Source: Rhodanobacter soli
GTDB lineage: Bacteria; Pseudomonadota; Gammaproteobacteria; Xanthomonadales; Rhodanobacteraceae
Assembly: GCF_040548735.1 (NCBI RefSeq)
Contig: NZ_JBEPSD010000003.1
Location: 248,001 to 312,000, forward strand
Reading direction: 5' to 3'
DNA: 64,000 bases
In this document: one piece after another, positions 52,132 to 61,894 of the stretch
Layout: the number at the start of each line of letters is the position of its first letter
How positions within the stretch are numbered: the stretch's first letter is position 1
The notes under the pieces: generated by a model
Told to the model about the DNA's origin: nothing
Databases searched by the model: none
Seen by the model: only the letters and a program-made list of their open reading frames with translations
Translations under genes and position numbers: made by a program

Positions 52132-52683
52132 ATGGAAGTGCAGCGGAGCGAGCGGGATGCCGCGAACGGGTGCGGGACGGCGGCGTTCCTGGGGGGAAAG
52201 TCTTTCTGGCGTTTTTCACGCATCGGGCCAAGGCTATTGCCCGGGCTGCTTGTGTGTGCGCTGTTGTTGACGACTGCTGACGAGGCGAATGCCATGGGCA
52301 AGATGTGTCTTTTCTCGGCGGTACGCGGAGTGGTGCTCGATCACGGCAAGCCGGTCGAGGGGGCGCGGATCGAGCGCAGCTACAAATGGAGTTGGAAGAA
52401 CGAGGGTGGAAGTGATCAGGCCACCACCGACGCGCAGGGGGCATTCGCGCTGCCTGCGATATGGGGACGCTCGCTGCTCGGGTCGCTGTTGCCGCACGAA
52501 CCCTTCGTGGAACAGACGATCCTGATTCACCACGCCGGCAATACCTATAAGGCGTGGATGCTGGACAAGCGCAATTACAACGAAAACGGCGAACTCGGGG
52601 GGCGTCCGGTTTCTCTGGTTTGCCGATTGGAAGCAGAGGTCGTACATCACGGCAAGGTTTACGGCATCTGCGAGCCGCAGTGA
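52132..52683 (+). CDS. DUF6795-like exported protein (possible immunity/chaperone partner)
   Basis: About 183 residues from the ATG at 52132 (start uncertain; a GTG lies two codons upstream). A hydrophobic segment LLPGLLVCALLLTTADEANA follows a basic N-terminus and predicts export. The mature part (MCLFSAVRGVVLDHGKPVEG, TTDAQGAFALPAIWGRSLLG, NYNENGELGGRPVSLVC) fits my memory of DUF6795, a carboxypeptidase-regulatory-like beta fold found beside type VI secretion lipase effectors. It directly precedes a lipase gene. Confidence 0.65.
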   Translation: MEVQRSERDAANGCGTAAFLGGKSFWRFSRIGPRLLPGLLVCALLLTTADEANAMGKMCLFSAVRGVVLDHGKPVEGARIERSYKWSWKNEGGSDQATTDAQGAFALPAIWGRSLLGSLLPHEPFVEQTILIHHAGNTYKAWMLDKRNYNENGELGGRPVSLVCRLEAEVVHHGKVYGICEPQ

Positions 52684-52713
52684 CGCTGTGTTTACCCAAC
52701 AAGGAGGGGTTTC

Positions 52714-53883
52714 ATGAGCACACTTATGCCTCATCAGGCTGCCCTGATCGCCGGTGGCGTCTATAGCCTGCGCGAACGTACCGTCAGTCAGTCGGCGGAT
52801 CGGGGCGTGAAGCTCGGCTGCGAGGACATGTTTGCTGTGGACGGCAGCTCACGGTTCACCGGCCGCTCCGGCGGGCTGATCTCGGTCAAGCAGCTCAGTG
52901 GTTTCGGTTACATCGCGGCGGGCACCGGTTCGTACCAGAACGAGGTGCTGGTGGCCACGCGTGGCACCGAAACGATGTATGACTGGCTCAGCAATTTCAA
53001 CATAGGCATGCAGCTGGGACCCGGTGGGCAACTCGTCCATGCCGGCTTCCATGAAGTATGGAAATCGTTCTCCGTGGATGTGGCCAACTTCCTGCGAGGA
53101 CGCAACCCCACGGTGATCCACTGCGTGGGCCACAGCCTTGGCGGTGCGCTGGCCACGCTCAATGCCGACTACTTCTCCAGTATCGGAGCAGCCGAGGTGA
53201 AGCTGTATACCTTCGGTTCGCCACGCGCCGGCGGAGCATTTTTCGCGCGCAGCCTGACTCGCCGGGTCGGCCGACAGAACATGTACCGCGTGCATCATCG
53301 CTCCGATCCGGTTCCGAAGATTCCCCTGTTTCCATTCATCCATGTGCCGACTGCGGAGCCGGGGTACCAGCTGACCGCAGGTCCGTCGGGGTTGATCAAC
53401 ACCGATGCGCATTCGATGGAGTTGAGCTATGTCCCCGGTGTTGGCCGGGACAGTTGGCAGGCGCTGGCACGCCGTGGCGTGAGCGGGGAAGACGATATGA
53501 ATGCCCAGCTTTGGCTGGATCAGGTAAGCGCAGGCGGCGGCGGTATTCTGATGGGTGGTGCATGGGGCCTGATGATGATCGGCAAGGCGCTGAACTGGCT
53601 GATGGGCAAGATCGGCACACTGGCGCTCAACGCACTTGGCCTGCAATTTACCATGGGGATGACGGTGCTCGATCAGCTGGCATGGCTGCTCAGCAAAGGG
53701 GCCGAGCTGTCCATCGAGGTCTCGTCCTACGTCGGTGCGATCATCACGGCGATCTTCCGTTTTCTCGGCCGTACCGCTACGGCTGGCGCCTCGCTGACGG
53801 TGAGCTTCATCCGCTGGGTACTCGGCCTGTTGTTCAAGGCTCTCGTTACAGTCGCGAATCGGGCATTCATGCTGGTGAGCTGA
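52714..53883 (+). CDS. class 3 lipase with C-terminal membrane segments
   Basis: 389 residues. The lipase core has VATRGTETMYDWLSNFNIGM, IHCVGHSLGGALATLNADYF (nucleophile Ser at about 141), YTFGSPRAGGAFFA and HHRSDPVPKIP, i.e. a class 3 (Rhizopus-type) alpha/beta hydrolase. The last 130 residues hold several hydrophobic helices (ILMGGAWGLMMIGKALNWLM onward), unusual for a secreted lipase and like membrane-inserting toxins. AAGGAGGGG is a strong ribosome site. It follows the DUF6795 gene by 30 bases, so the two are an operon. A phospholipase toxin is likely but not proven. Confidence 0.78.
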   Translation: MSTLMPHQAALIAGGVYSLRERTVSQSADRGVKLGCEDMFAVDGSSRFTGRSGGLISVKQLSGFGYIAAGTGSYQNEVLVATRGTETMYDWLSNFNIGMQLGPGGQLVHAGFHEVWKSFSVDVANFLRGRNPTVIHCVGHSLGGALATLNADYFSSIGAAEVKLYTFGSPRAGGAFFARSLTRRVGRQNMYRVHHRSDPVPKIPLFPFIHVPTAEPGYQLTAGPSGLINTDAHSMELSYVPGVGRDSWQALARRGVSGEDDMNAQLWLDQVSAGGGGILMGGAWGLMMIGKALNWLMGKIGTLALNALGLQFTMGMTVLDQLAWLLSKGAELSIEVSSYVGAIITAIFRFLGRTATAGASLTVSFIRWVLGLLFKALVTVANRAFMLVS

Positions 53884-53930
53884 GCCACGGTCCGGCCGGC
53901 ACCGCTACGCCGCCACGAGACCGAAACAAA

Positions 53931-53969
53931 CAGGGCCGTAATCCATCAGGATCACGGCCCTGTCGTTTT
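53931..53969 (+). terminator. Rho-independent terminator after the lipase gene
   Basis: A 14-bp stem CAGGGCCGTAATCC / GGATCACGGCCCTG with one mismatch, loop ATCA, followed by TCGTTTTT. It also faces the convergent M13 peptidase gene. Confidence 0.85.
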
Positions 53970-53984
53970 TGCCCGATGCGCGAC

Positions 53985-56036
53985 CTACCAGATCTTCACC
54001 CGATCCTTCGGCGCCAGGTACAGCTTCTCGCCCGGCTTCACTTCGAACGCGGGGTACCACGGGTCGAGGTTGCGCACGGTCTGTGCGCGGAAGTCGGCGG
54101 GGGCGTGCACGTCGGTGGCGAGGCGCTGGCGCTGGGCGGCGTCGCGGATCTTCGAGCGCCAGGCCTGGCCATAGGCGAGGAAGAAGCGCTGGTCGCCGCT
54201 GAGGCCGTCGATCACCGGCGCCGGCTTGCCGCCGAGCGACTTGTGATAGGCCAGGTAGGCGATGGTCAGGCCGGAGACGTCGGCGATGTTTTCGCCCAGC
54301 GTCTGTTCGCCGTTGACATGCAGGCCGGGCAGCGCCTCGTACTGGTCGAACTGCTTCGCCAGCTGCTTGCCGGCGGCCCTGAAGTGGGCCAGGTCTTCCG
54401 GCGTCCACCAGTTCGCGAGGCGGCCCTCGGCGTCGAATTCGGCGCCCATATTGTCGAAGCTGTGGCTGATCTCGTGGCCGATCACCGAACCGATCGCGCC
54501 GTAGTTGGCGGCGGCGTCGGCGTTCGGGTCGAAGAACGGCGGCTGCAGGATCGCGGCGGGGAAGTTCAGCGCGTTCTGCAGCGGCAGGTTCACCGCGTTG
54601 ACGGTCTGCGGGGTCATCCACCATTCAGCGCGATCGACCGGCCGGCCCAGCTTGGCGCGCTGGTGTTCGTATTCGAACTTTTCGGCGCGGCGCTGGTTGC
54701 CGAGTGCGTCGTCGGCGCGGATCTCCAGCGCGGCGTAGTCGCGCCAGGTGTCCGGGTAACCGACGCCGACGCGCACCGTGGCGAGCTTGGCCTTCGCCTT
54801 TGCGCGCGTGGCCGGTGTCATCCAGCCCAGCGTGTCGATACGCTCGTCGAACGCGGCGAGCAGGTTCTTCACCAGTTGCTCCACTTCCGCCCTGGACGAA
54901 GCCGGGAAGTAATGCTTCACGTAGAGCTGGCCCACGGCGTCGCCGAGGTCGTTGCTGGTGGCGCCCACCGCGCGCTTCCAGCGCGGCCGCTGCTCGGGCG
55001 TGCCCTGCAGGGTGCGGCCGTGGAAGTCGAAGCCGAGGTCGGCAAAGGCCTTGGGCAGCAACGGGGCGCTCTGGTCCAGGGTGTGGAAGAGCAGCAGGTC
55101 CTTCCAGGCCTGCAGCGGCTCGCTGGCGGTCAGCGCGGACAGGCCGGTGATCGCGGCCGGCTGCCACACGTCGATCTGCGGTTGGCCGTCCAGGCCGGCG
55201 GCCTTGAAATACGCAATCCAGTCCAGTCCCGGCGCCTTCTGCGCGAAGTCAGCCATGCGCCACAGGTTGTTCGCCTTGTGCACGTCCTCGCTGTCGAGCA
55301 GGCTCGCCTGCGCCCTGGCGATTTTCGTCTCCAGATCGAGGACGGTTTTTGCCTTCGCTTCTGCGTCGGCCATGCCGGCCTGCTTCAGCAACGCGCCGAT
55401 GTAGGCGAGGTACTTGGCCCGGGTCGCGACCATGTGGGTGTCGTCGGACAGGTAGTAGTCGCGGCTGGGCATGACCAGGCCGCCCTGCAGCAGATAGGCG
55501 AGGTTGCGCGAGGGGTCTTCCAGCCCCTGCGTCACGAACAGGCCGAACAGGTTTTCGGTGTGGTAGTTGGTGGCGTTCACCGGATCGACGTCGGCGCGCA
55601 GGCGGCTGCCCAGCACGCGCGCCAGCTCGGCGCGCGAGGCGATCGCGTCGATCCGTGCCAGTTCCGGCTTGAGCGGGGCCAGGCCGTGCCGCTCGATCGC
55701 CGCGGTGTCCATCCAGGCGGCGTAGTAGTCGGCGATCTTGCGCGCATTGCTGCCGGCGGCCGGGCGGCTGGCGCCGGCGTTGCGGATCAGCTCGGCGGTG
55801 TTCTTCTCGGCCTGTTCGAACACCTTGAGGAAGGTGCCGGTGCTGGAGCGGTCGGCGGGAATCTGCGCCGTCTTCAGCCAGCCGCCGTTGGCGTAGCGGA
55901 AGAAGTCGTCGCCTGGTTTCACGCCGTGGTCGATTCCGGCCAGGTCGATGCCGGAAGGCTGGCTCGCCGGCGTCGCCGCCCATGCCGCCGGACTGCACAG
56001 GATCGCCGCCGTCAGTACCCATCGCATGCGTTGCAT
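53985..56036 (-). CDS. M13 family metallopeptidase (neprilysin-like), exported
   Basis: 683 residues. A signal peptide (MRWVLTAAILCSPAAWAATP) precedes the M13 N-terminal lobe. The zinc site is VIGHEISHSFDNMGAEFDAEGR (HEISH), with the third ligand in GENIADVSGLTIAYLAY; VNAVNLPLQNALNFPAAILQPPFF is the conserved NAYY-like region. It should cut peptides in the periplasm or outside. AAGGAACGACC before ATG 56036 sets the start. About 100 bases from the TamB gene on the same strand. Confidence 0.9.
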   Translation of the reverse strand: MQRMRWVLTAAILCSPAAWAATPASQPSGIDLAGIDHGVKPGDDFFRYANGGWLKTAQIPADRSSTGTFLKVFEQAEKNTAELIRNAGASRPAAGSNARKIADYYAAWMDTAAIERHGLAPLKPELARIDAIASRAELARVLGSRLRADVDPVNATNYHTENLFGLFVTQGLEDPSRNLAYLLQGGLVMPSRDYYLSDDTHMVATRAKYLAYIGALLKQAGMADAEAKAKTVLDLETKIARAQASLLDSEDVHKANNLWRMADFAQKAPGLDWIAYFKAAGLDGQPQIDVWQPAAITGLSALTASEPLQAWKDLLLFHTLDQSAPLLPKAFADLGFDFHGRTLQGTPEQRPRWKRAVGATSNDLGDAVGQLYVKHYFPASSRAEVEQLVKNLLAAFDERIDTLGWMTPATRAKAKAKLATVRVGVGYPDTWRDYAALEIRADDALGNQRRAEKFEYEHQRAKLGRPVDRAEWWMTPQTVNAVNLPLQNALNFPAAILQPPFFDPNADAAANYGAIGSVIGHEISHSFDNMGAEFDAEGRLANWWTPEDLAHFRAAGKQLAKQFDQYEALPGLHVNGEQTLGENIADVSGLTIAYLAYHKSLGGKPAPVIDGLSGDQRFFLAYGQAWRSKIRDAAQRQRLATDVHAPADFRAQTVRNLDPWYPAFEVKPGEKLYLAPKDRVKIW

Positions 56037-56137
56037 GGTCGTTCCTTTGCCTTTGGAAACGTCCACGATAGTCCGCCCCGGCGGCCTTGTGTGCATGACC
56101 TATGGACTATCACCCGCGCTCGCCGATGCCCGCGCAA

Positions 56138-59100
56138 TTATTTTTCGATGCGATAGTTGAAGCTGGCGCGGCTGAACTCGGTGGCCTGCTGCGCCTCGAA
56201 GTTCCAGCGCTTGCTGAGGCGGTAGCGCAGGGTGATCACTTCGCCCGGCTCGAACAGGCCCACGCCGTAGCTGAGGTACAGCCGCGGCGACAGGAACTTG
56301 CCCACGGTGAATGCCGAGCTGCCGCCGAGCGCCTCGTTGCTGGACACGCCGACGTCGTCCACGCCCAGCTTCGAGCCGATGCTCTTGGCCAGCAGGTCGC
56401 CGGCGGCCGAGCCGAGCGCTTGCGCTGCCGCGCCCACCATGTCGCCTTCGCCGCCCTTCACCTGCGACAGCGGCTTGCCGGTGACCAGGTAGGACAGCGC
56501 GTCGGACTGCTCCATCACCGGGTTGGAGAACACGGTGAGGACCGGCCGCTGCGCGGTGCCGGAGACCAGCAGGCCGACTTCCTGGCCTTCATCGATGGTG
56601 GCGTTCGGGTTGAGCTTGCGCACCGCGCGGATGTTCAGGCCCGGGTTGTCGATCGGCGTGCTGGCGAACAGCAGCTGGCCGCGCTGGATCTGCAGGTTCT
56701 GGCCGTAGGCGCGATAGGTGCCGTTCACCGCGATCTGGCCCTGGCCCGTGGTGGCGCGGCCGGGGCGTTCGGCCACCGTGAGCACGCCGCTGACGCGGCC
56801 GTCCAGACCCATGCCGACGACGTGCGTCTTGCGGCCGAGATCCACCTTGACCAGGGCACGGATCGGCAGCTTGCTGGCGGCCTGCTGCTGCTGTTTCTCA
56901 TCGACCACCACCACGTCGGGCGAGGCCTGGGTGGCGCCAGCGCCGGGCAATTTTTCGGCATTCACGTCGGCGCTGTCGATGCTGACCGCGCCGCCGATGT
57001 CGATGCCGTTGGCGTCCTGTTTCACGGTCAGGTCGGGCGAGATCACCACCCTGGCGGCGGGAATGTCGGCGGCGGTGAACTGGCTGCCCTTGAGCGTGAG
57101 GTTGGCCCGGGCGTCCGCACCGAGGCCGGCGTTGCCGTCGATCGCCACGCTGCCCTTGCCCGATTGCACGCTGCCGTGGATCAGGAACTGCCGCGCGTCC
57201 GTGGTGCTGACCGTGAGCTGGCCCTGGCTCAGCTTGAGTCCGGCCGACGGTACCTCGGCGGCGAAGCCGCGCACGTTCGCCTGGCCAGTGACCGCGGGTT
57301 GCTTCAGCGTGCCGCCGAAGCGGAAGTTGCCGTCGACACCGCCCTTGACGCCGGCCACCTCGCTGCTGAACAGCTCGATGAAGGCGAGGCTGTTCAGGCG
57401 CAGGTCGAGCTGGCCGTCCAGGGTCTGCTGCGCGCCGCTCATCGTGACCTGACCGTCGATGCGGCCGCCGGCGTCGAGCCCGCCGTGCACGGCGATGCGC
57501 TGGCCGGTCGGCGCAAGGTCGGCGTCCACGCGCAACTGCTCGTAGCGCAGCAGCGGCTCGTCGGCACGGTCGGTGTAACTGATCGTGCCTTGCGCGGAGC
57601 TGAGCGAGGCGTTGCCGCTGAGCGCACCGGTGGCGCTGCGGCGGATCTTGCCGCTGCCCTCGATGACGCCATCGGCGCGCATCGGCAGGTCGGCGTTGCC
57701 GGTCGCGTTCAGCAGCAGCGCCAGCGGCAGCGCCTGCAGCCGATAGCTGGCATCGAGGTTGCCCGGCTTGTCTTGCCTGGCGGTTACGCATAGCCGCGGG
57801 TCGCCGGCCGTCAGGCACAGCTCGGACAGGCTCATCGCGCCGTCGTTGTAGCTCAGTTGCGACGGTTGCTGCAGACGCCAGCCGGGCATGCCCTGCGGTT
57901 CGAGGTCGAGAGTGGACAGCGTGCCGTTCCAGGCCGGGCCCTTCAGCGCGCCGTGCAGCGCGAGCCGGCCGGAGAGCTGGCCGCCGCGCGCGTCGAGCGT
58001 CAGTCGATGATTGCCCTGGCTGCCCTCGGCCAGCAGATCGAGGTGCTGGAACAGCAGGCCCTGCAGGTACGCGTTGCCGGCCTGCAGGTCGAGTTTGCCG
58101 GCCGGATGGCTGATGTCGGGAATGCCCACGATCAGCTGCAGCGTATCCGCCTTCTGCTGCCGCCAGGCCAGCGACTGCCCGTGCAGCTGGCCGTTGATGC
58201 TGAGCTGCGGCCGCCGGCCGCGGATGTTGAAATGGCCGTCCAGACGGCCACTCGCATCCGGCAGCCAGTCGCCCAGCGAGGCGATCGCCAGTTGCAGGTC
58301 GGCATCGTTGCTGGTGCCGGGGCGGGCATCCAGTTTCACCGTGCTGCCGCCCGAGGCGAGATCGAGCCGGCCGTCGACCACTTCGTCCGGCGACAGGTGC
58401 AGCTTGCCGTGGCCGCTGACCGCGCGTTCGCGCAGCTTGCCCGCCAGCCGGTGGATCTCCAGCGTGGCATCCGGGCCGTTCTGCGGCAGGCTGCCGTTGC
58501 TGGCGATGTCGAAATCCAGGGCGCCGTTCCAGCCGGCGAACAGCTGGCCGGGGTCGAGTTTGTCGGCGCTCGCTTCGGCCTGCCATGCCAGGTTCGGCTG
58601 CAGGGTCAGCGTGCCGTGCGCCTGCAGGCCGCCTTGTGCCTGTTTCAGTGCCAGCGTGTGCAGGGTGATCAGCTGCGCGGTGCCGTCCAGGTTCAGCGCC
58701 AGCTTCGCGAGCTTGCCCGGCGGGCCGATGTCGACGTCGCCTTCGGCGTGGTACTTGTCGGCGCTGCCGCTGGCCTTGAGCGCGCCACGGCTGGCCAGCG
58801 CCTGGCCGGCCAGGTCCGCCGGCAGCAGCAGGTCGTTCCAGCGGATGTCCAGTGCGGCGCTGAGTGGCTTGGCGGCGAGTTGCACGATGCCGCTGGCCTC
58901 CACGCTGCCCTTGATCTGCGGCGAACCCAGCTTGAGCTGCTGCAGGGCCAGCGTGTTGAAGTCATCGCTGAATTGCGCGCGCAGCGGCTGCAGCAGCAGC
59001 TGGTAGTCGTTGAGGTCGAGCCGGCCGTCGAGCGTGCCGCCGTGGCGATCGCCATGACCTTGCACGGCCATCGCCAGCGCCTTCAGCGAACTGTCACCGA

Positions 59101-59887
59101 GCAGCGGTTCCGGGTCGAAGCGCGGTGCGTCGAGCCGGCCGGTCCAGGCGTAGTCGCCGGACTGGACCAGGTCCACCTGCAGTCGGGCGACGGCCGGCGC
59201 CGTGAGCCGGAGGTCGAGCTGCGCCCGCTTGCCATCGCTGTGCGCATCGAGGCTGCCGGCGTAGCGGGTGTCGCCGATTTTCCAGGCGAAGGCGGCCTTG
59301 CCATTGCCCTGGTAACGCGTACCGATCGCCAGCTTGCCATCGAGGTTGGCGTGGCCGTAGGGCGCCTGCAGCACGAGCCGGCGCAGTTCGATGCCGCGGT
59401 CGGTCCAGCTGCCGGCTAGGTCGAGTTGATGGGAGGCGAACAGCGACTGGCCGTCCCGCGTCAGCTTCACCGTGCCCACATGCACGCGGTCGAGGATCAG
59501 TTCGATCGGTGGCTGCAGCGAGAAGCCGCCGGAGCGGGAGGTGTCATCCGGTGCGGACTTGGGCAATGCCACCTCGACGCCATCGGCGTCCAGCGCGAGT
59601 ACATGCAGGCGTCTGGCCAGCAGGGGCCAGAAGCGCAGATCCAGATGCGCCTTCGCCACGCTCGCCACGGTGCCCTTGCCGTCGTCGTAACGGATGCCGG
59701 CCAGGTCGAGCGGGCCGAGCAGCCGGCCGTGTGCCTGTTGTACTTGCAGCGCGCCGTGGGTGGCGGACTGGACCCGTGCCAACACAAAGCGCAGGCCGGC
59801 GCCGGTGCCGAGCAGCCACCACAGCGCCGCTGCCACGACCAGCAGCAGTGCGGCGAATGCGATGGCGATGCGTTTGAACCACTTCAT
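56138..59887 (-). CDS. tamB: TamB, translocation and assembly module inner component
   Basis: 1249 residues. An N-terminal membrane anchor (KWFKRIAIAFAALLLVVAAA) is followed by a very long beta-helical periplasmic region (AsmA-like, repeated LDGKL / LDLAG / GSVQ-like strands) and the C-terminal TamB (DUF490) block with ALSYLVTGKPL, LGVDDVGVSSNEALGGSSAF and LSPRLYLSYGVGLFEPGEVI. TamB links the inner membrane to TamA and moves phospholipids or autotransporters toward the outer membrane. It lies 73 bases downstream of tamA on the same strand, so the two form an operon. Confidence 0.92.
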   Translation of the reverse strand: MKWFKRIAIAFAALLLVVAAALWWLLGTGAGLRFVLARVQSATHGALQVQQAHGRLLGPLDLAGIRYDDGKGTVASVAKAHLDLRFWPLLARRLHVLALDADGVEVALPKSAPDDTSRSGGFSLQPPIELILDRVHVGTVKLTRDGQSLFASHQLDLAGSWTDRGIELRRLVLQAPYGHANLDGKLAIGTRYQGNGKAAFAWKIGDTRYAGSLDAHSDGKRAQLDLRLTAPAVARLQVDLVQSGDYAWTGRLDAPRFDPEPLLGDSSLKALAMAVQGHGDRHGGTLDGRLDLNDYQLLLQPLRAQFSDDFNTLALQQLKLGSPQIKGSVEASGIVQLAAKPLSAALDIRWNDLLLPADLAGQALASRGALKASGSADKYHAEGDVDIGPPGKLAKLALNLDGTAQLITLHTLALKQAQGGLQAHGTLTLQPNLAWQAEASADKLDPGQLFAGWNGALDFDIASNGSLPQNGPDATLEIHRLAGKLRERAVSGHGKLHLSPDEVVDGRLDLASGGSTVKLDARPGTSNDADLQLAIASLGDWLPDASGRLDGHFNIRGRRPQLSINGQLHGQSLAWRQQKADTLQLIVGIPDISHPAGKLDLQAGNAYLQGLLFQHLDLLAEGSQGNHRLTLDARGGQLSGRLALHGALKGPAWNGTLSTLDLEPQGMPGWRLQQPSQLSYNDGAMSLSELCLTAGDPRLCVTARQDKPGNLDASYRLQALPLALLLNATGNADLPMRADGVIEGSGKIRRSATGALSGNASLSSAQGTISYTDRADEPLLRYEQLRVDADLAPTGQRIAVHGGLDAGGRIDGQVTMSGAQQTLDGQLDLRLNSLAFIELFSSEVAGVKGGVDGNFRFGGTLKQPAVTGQANVRGFAAEVPSAGLKLSQGQLTVSTTDARQFLIHGSVQSGKGSVAIDGNAGLGADARANLTLKGSQFTAADIPAARVVISPDLTVKQDANGIDIGGAVSIDSADVNAEKLPGAGATQASPDVVVVDEKQQQQAASKLPIRALVKVDLGRKTHVVGMGLDGRVSGVLTVAERPGRATTGQGQIAVNGTYRAYGQNLQIQRGQLLFASTPIDNPGLNIRAVRKLNPNATIDEGQEVGLLVSGTAQRPVLTVFSNPVMEQSDALSYLVTGKPLSQVKGGEGDMVGAAAQALGSAAGDLLAKSIGSKLGVDDVGVSSNEALGGSSAFTVGKFLSPRLYLSYGVGLFEPGEVITLRYRLSKRWNFEAQQATEFSRASFNYRIEK

Positions 59888-59960
59888 GCTCTCAGCTTGC
59901 TCCGCTTGCCTTCAAACCATGCCCGCAAGAGGCCTTTCCCGATTCGCGATTCCCGGCCCG

Positions 59961-61736
59961 TCACAGATCCGGTCCGATCACCAGGTGCAACTGGATGCCG
60001 TGCGCGCGATCGTCGTGGATCGGCGTGCCCAGGTCGACGCGGATCATGCCCACCGGCGAGCGCCAGCGCAGGCCGAGGCCGGCGCCGATCTTCGGGCGAT
60101 AGTCGGTGCCGCTGAACGCGTTGCCGGCGTCGACGAAGGCGGCCATGCCCCAGTTGCGCGTGAAGTAGTGTTCGATCTCGCTGCTGGCGACCAGCAGGTT
60201 CTTGCCCCCGATCACACGGTCGGTGCTGTTGCGTGGGCCGATCGACTGGTAGCCGTAGCCGCGCACCGAACGGTCGCCGCCGGCGAAGAAGCGCAGTTGC
60301 GGCGGCAGCGCGGCGAAGTCGTTGGTCCAGGTCATGCCGGCGCTGCCGCGCAGGATCAGCCGGTTGCGGCTGCGCGTGCCGAACGCGCGGATCCACTTCG
60401 CGTCGGCAATCAGTTCGCTGAAGCTGGCGTCGGACAGCAGGCTGCTGGCCGTGCTGCGCGCGGCCACGCTGAGCAGCCAGCCGCGTCGCACGAAATCGGG
60501 GTTGTCGGCCTGCTTGCGCGTCAGCGCGGCCTCGCCGAACACCAGCGTGCTTTGCCCGTGTTCGATGCCGGGCGTGTTGTCCGGTTCATTGCCGCGCTTG
60601 CCCACGGTGAACGTGCCGGACAGCGCATGCACGCCCAGGGTGCGGGTCCAGCCGTGCCACTGGCGGGTCTCGTTGCCGACCAGTTCCAGCGTGCGCGATT
60701 GCGAGGTGGCGGTATTCGCGTCGCGGAAGTTCGCGCCGACGTTGTAGCTGCGCTGGTTGTCGCCGGGCAGCGGGATCGAGTACAGCGTGGACAGCGTCTT
60801 CAGCTTCTGCGCCACCACCAGTTCGTTCTTCCACTTGTGCCCGCGCCGGTTGACCCAGCGCCGCTCCATCCCGCCGCGCACGCCGAAGCCGGTGTCGGTG
60901 CCGATGAACGGGCCGCCGGTGTAGATCGTGCGCCTGGCCGGCGCCAGCTGCACGGTGACGTCGACCACGCCGTTCTTCGCCGCGTCCACGTCCGGCAGCA
61001 CGTTGACCACCGCGAAATAGTCCGCGCCGTTCAGCGCCTGCTGCAGTTCCAGCAGCTGGTTCTGCGAAAAGTAGTCGCCGGACTTGAACGGCACGTAGCG
61101 GTCGAGGAAGCCTTCCTTGAACTGCGAGCCGTCGAAGTGCACCTTGCCGTAGCGGTAACGCGGGCCGGCCTGCCACGCCAGCTTGATCGCCGCGCTGTGG
61201 TTGGCGCGGGTGACTTCGACCCGGTGGGTGAGCAGGCGGGCGTCGAGGAAGCCGTTGGCGGTGAGCTGCGCGCTGAGCGCGTCGCGCGCCGCATCGTAGG
61301 CGCCGTGGTTCAGCGGCTTGTCCTTGAGTCGTTCGATCGCGCGTTTCGCGCGGCGCAGCGGGGCGAGCTGCGCTGCCTCCTTGTCCAGTTGCACGTCGAC
61401 GGCGGTGACCTTGACCGGTTCGCCCGGTTGCACGTGCAGGGTCACCCGCCAGTCCTTGCCGATTTGCTGCAGGTCGCCGCTGACGGTGGCGTCGTAGTAG
61501 CCGTACGGCTCCAGCGCGGACTTCACCTGGCCGGGAGCGCGCTCGTACAGGCGCCGCACCTGCGCATCGCTGACTTCGCGGGTCGCGTATTGCGACAACT
61601 CCACGCCGGCGATCGCCGCCGCCTTGAGCGGATCCTCGACGCCATCCACCGTCAGCTGCACGCCGGCCCGGGCCTGTGTCGACAACAGCACCAGCGGCAG
61701 TAGCAGCAGACTCAGGCGTCGGGGGATTCGGCGCAT
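59961..61736 (-). CDS. tamA: TamA, outer-membrane assembly factor
   Basis: 591 residues. A signal peptide (RRLSLLLLPLVLLSTQARAG) leads to three POTRA-like domains (AAAIAGVELSQYATREVSDA, VKVTAVDVQLDKEAAQLAPL, YRYGKVHFDGSQFKEGFLDR). The Omp85 beta-barrel follows, with FFAGGDRSVRGYGYQSIGPR (the VRGY motif of strand 12), and ends GIQLHLVIGPDL. It is BamA-like and works with TamB. The ATG at 61736 starts the signal peptide directly. Confidence 0.92.
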   Translation of the reverse strand: MRRIPRRLSLLLLPLVLLSTQARAGVQLTVDGVEDPLKAAAIAGVELSQYATREVSDAQVRRLYERAPGQVKSALEPYGYYDATVSGDLQQIGKDWRVTLHVQPGEPVKVTAVDVQLDKEAAQLAPLRRAKRAIERLKDKPLNHGAYDAARDALSAQLTANGFLDARLLTHRVEVTRANHSAAIKLAWQAGPRYRYGKVHFDGSQFKEGFLDRYVPFKSGDYFSQNQLLELQQALNGADYFAVVNVLPDVDAAKNGVVDVTVQLAPARRTIYTGGPFIGTDTGFGVRGGMERRWVNRRGHKWKNELVVAQKLKTLSTLYSIPLPGDNQRSYNVGANFRDANTATSQSRTLELVGNETRQWHGWTRTLGVHALSGTFTVGKRGNEPDNTPGIEHGQSTLVFGEAALTRKQADNPDFVRRGWLLSVAARSTASSLLSDASFSELIADAKWIRAFGTRSRNRLILRGSAGMTWTNDFAALPPQLRFFAGGDRSVRGYGYQSIGPRNSTDRVIGGKNLLVASSEIEHYFTRNWGMAAFVDAGNAFSGTDYRPKIGAGLGLRWRSPVGMIRVDLGTPIHDDRAHGIQLHLVIGPDL

Positions 61737-61860
61737 GCGTGGGGGTTCCGTCCTTGCGGGGAGCTTCACGGGGTGAGGGCAGCTTACCCAACTGGATGTT
61801 GGCTGGGTATGAATGGCGCTCACTGCTTCGGCGGCAGAGCCAAAGCGTCAGGCCTGATTT

Positions 61861-61886
61861 GCCGGTGCGGCTGACGCCGCACCGGC
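61861..61886 (-). terminator. hairpin at the end of the GH17-GT2 gene
   Basis: A perfect 11-bp stem GCCGGTGCGGC / GCCGCACCGGC with loop TGAC, 9 bases beyond the stop of the leftward gene. No T tract on that strand, so a weak or Rho-assisted end. Confidence 0.45.
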
Positions 61887-61894
61887 AGGCCGCA

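Noticed and set aside
53970-56160. Plus-strand frames opposite the M13 peptidase
   Set aside because: Antisense shadows; the minus-strand gene has signal peptide and HEISH zinc site.
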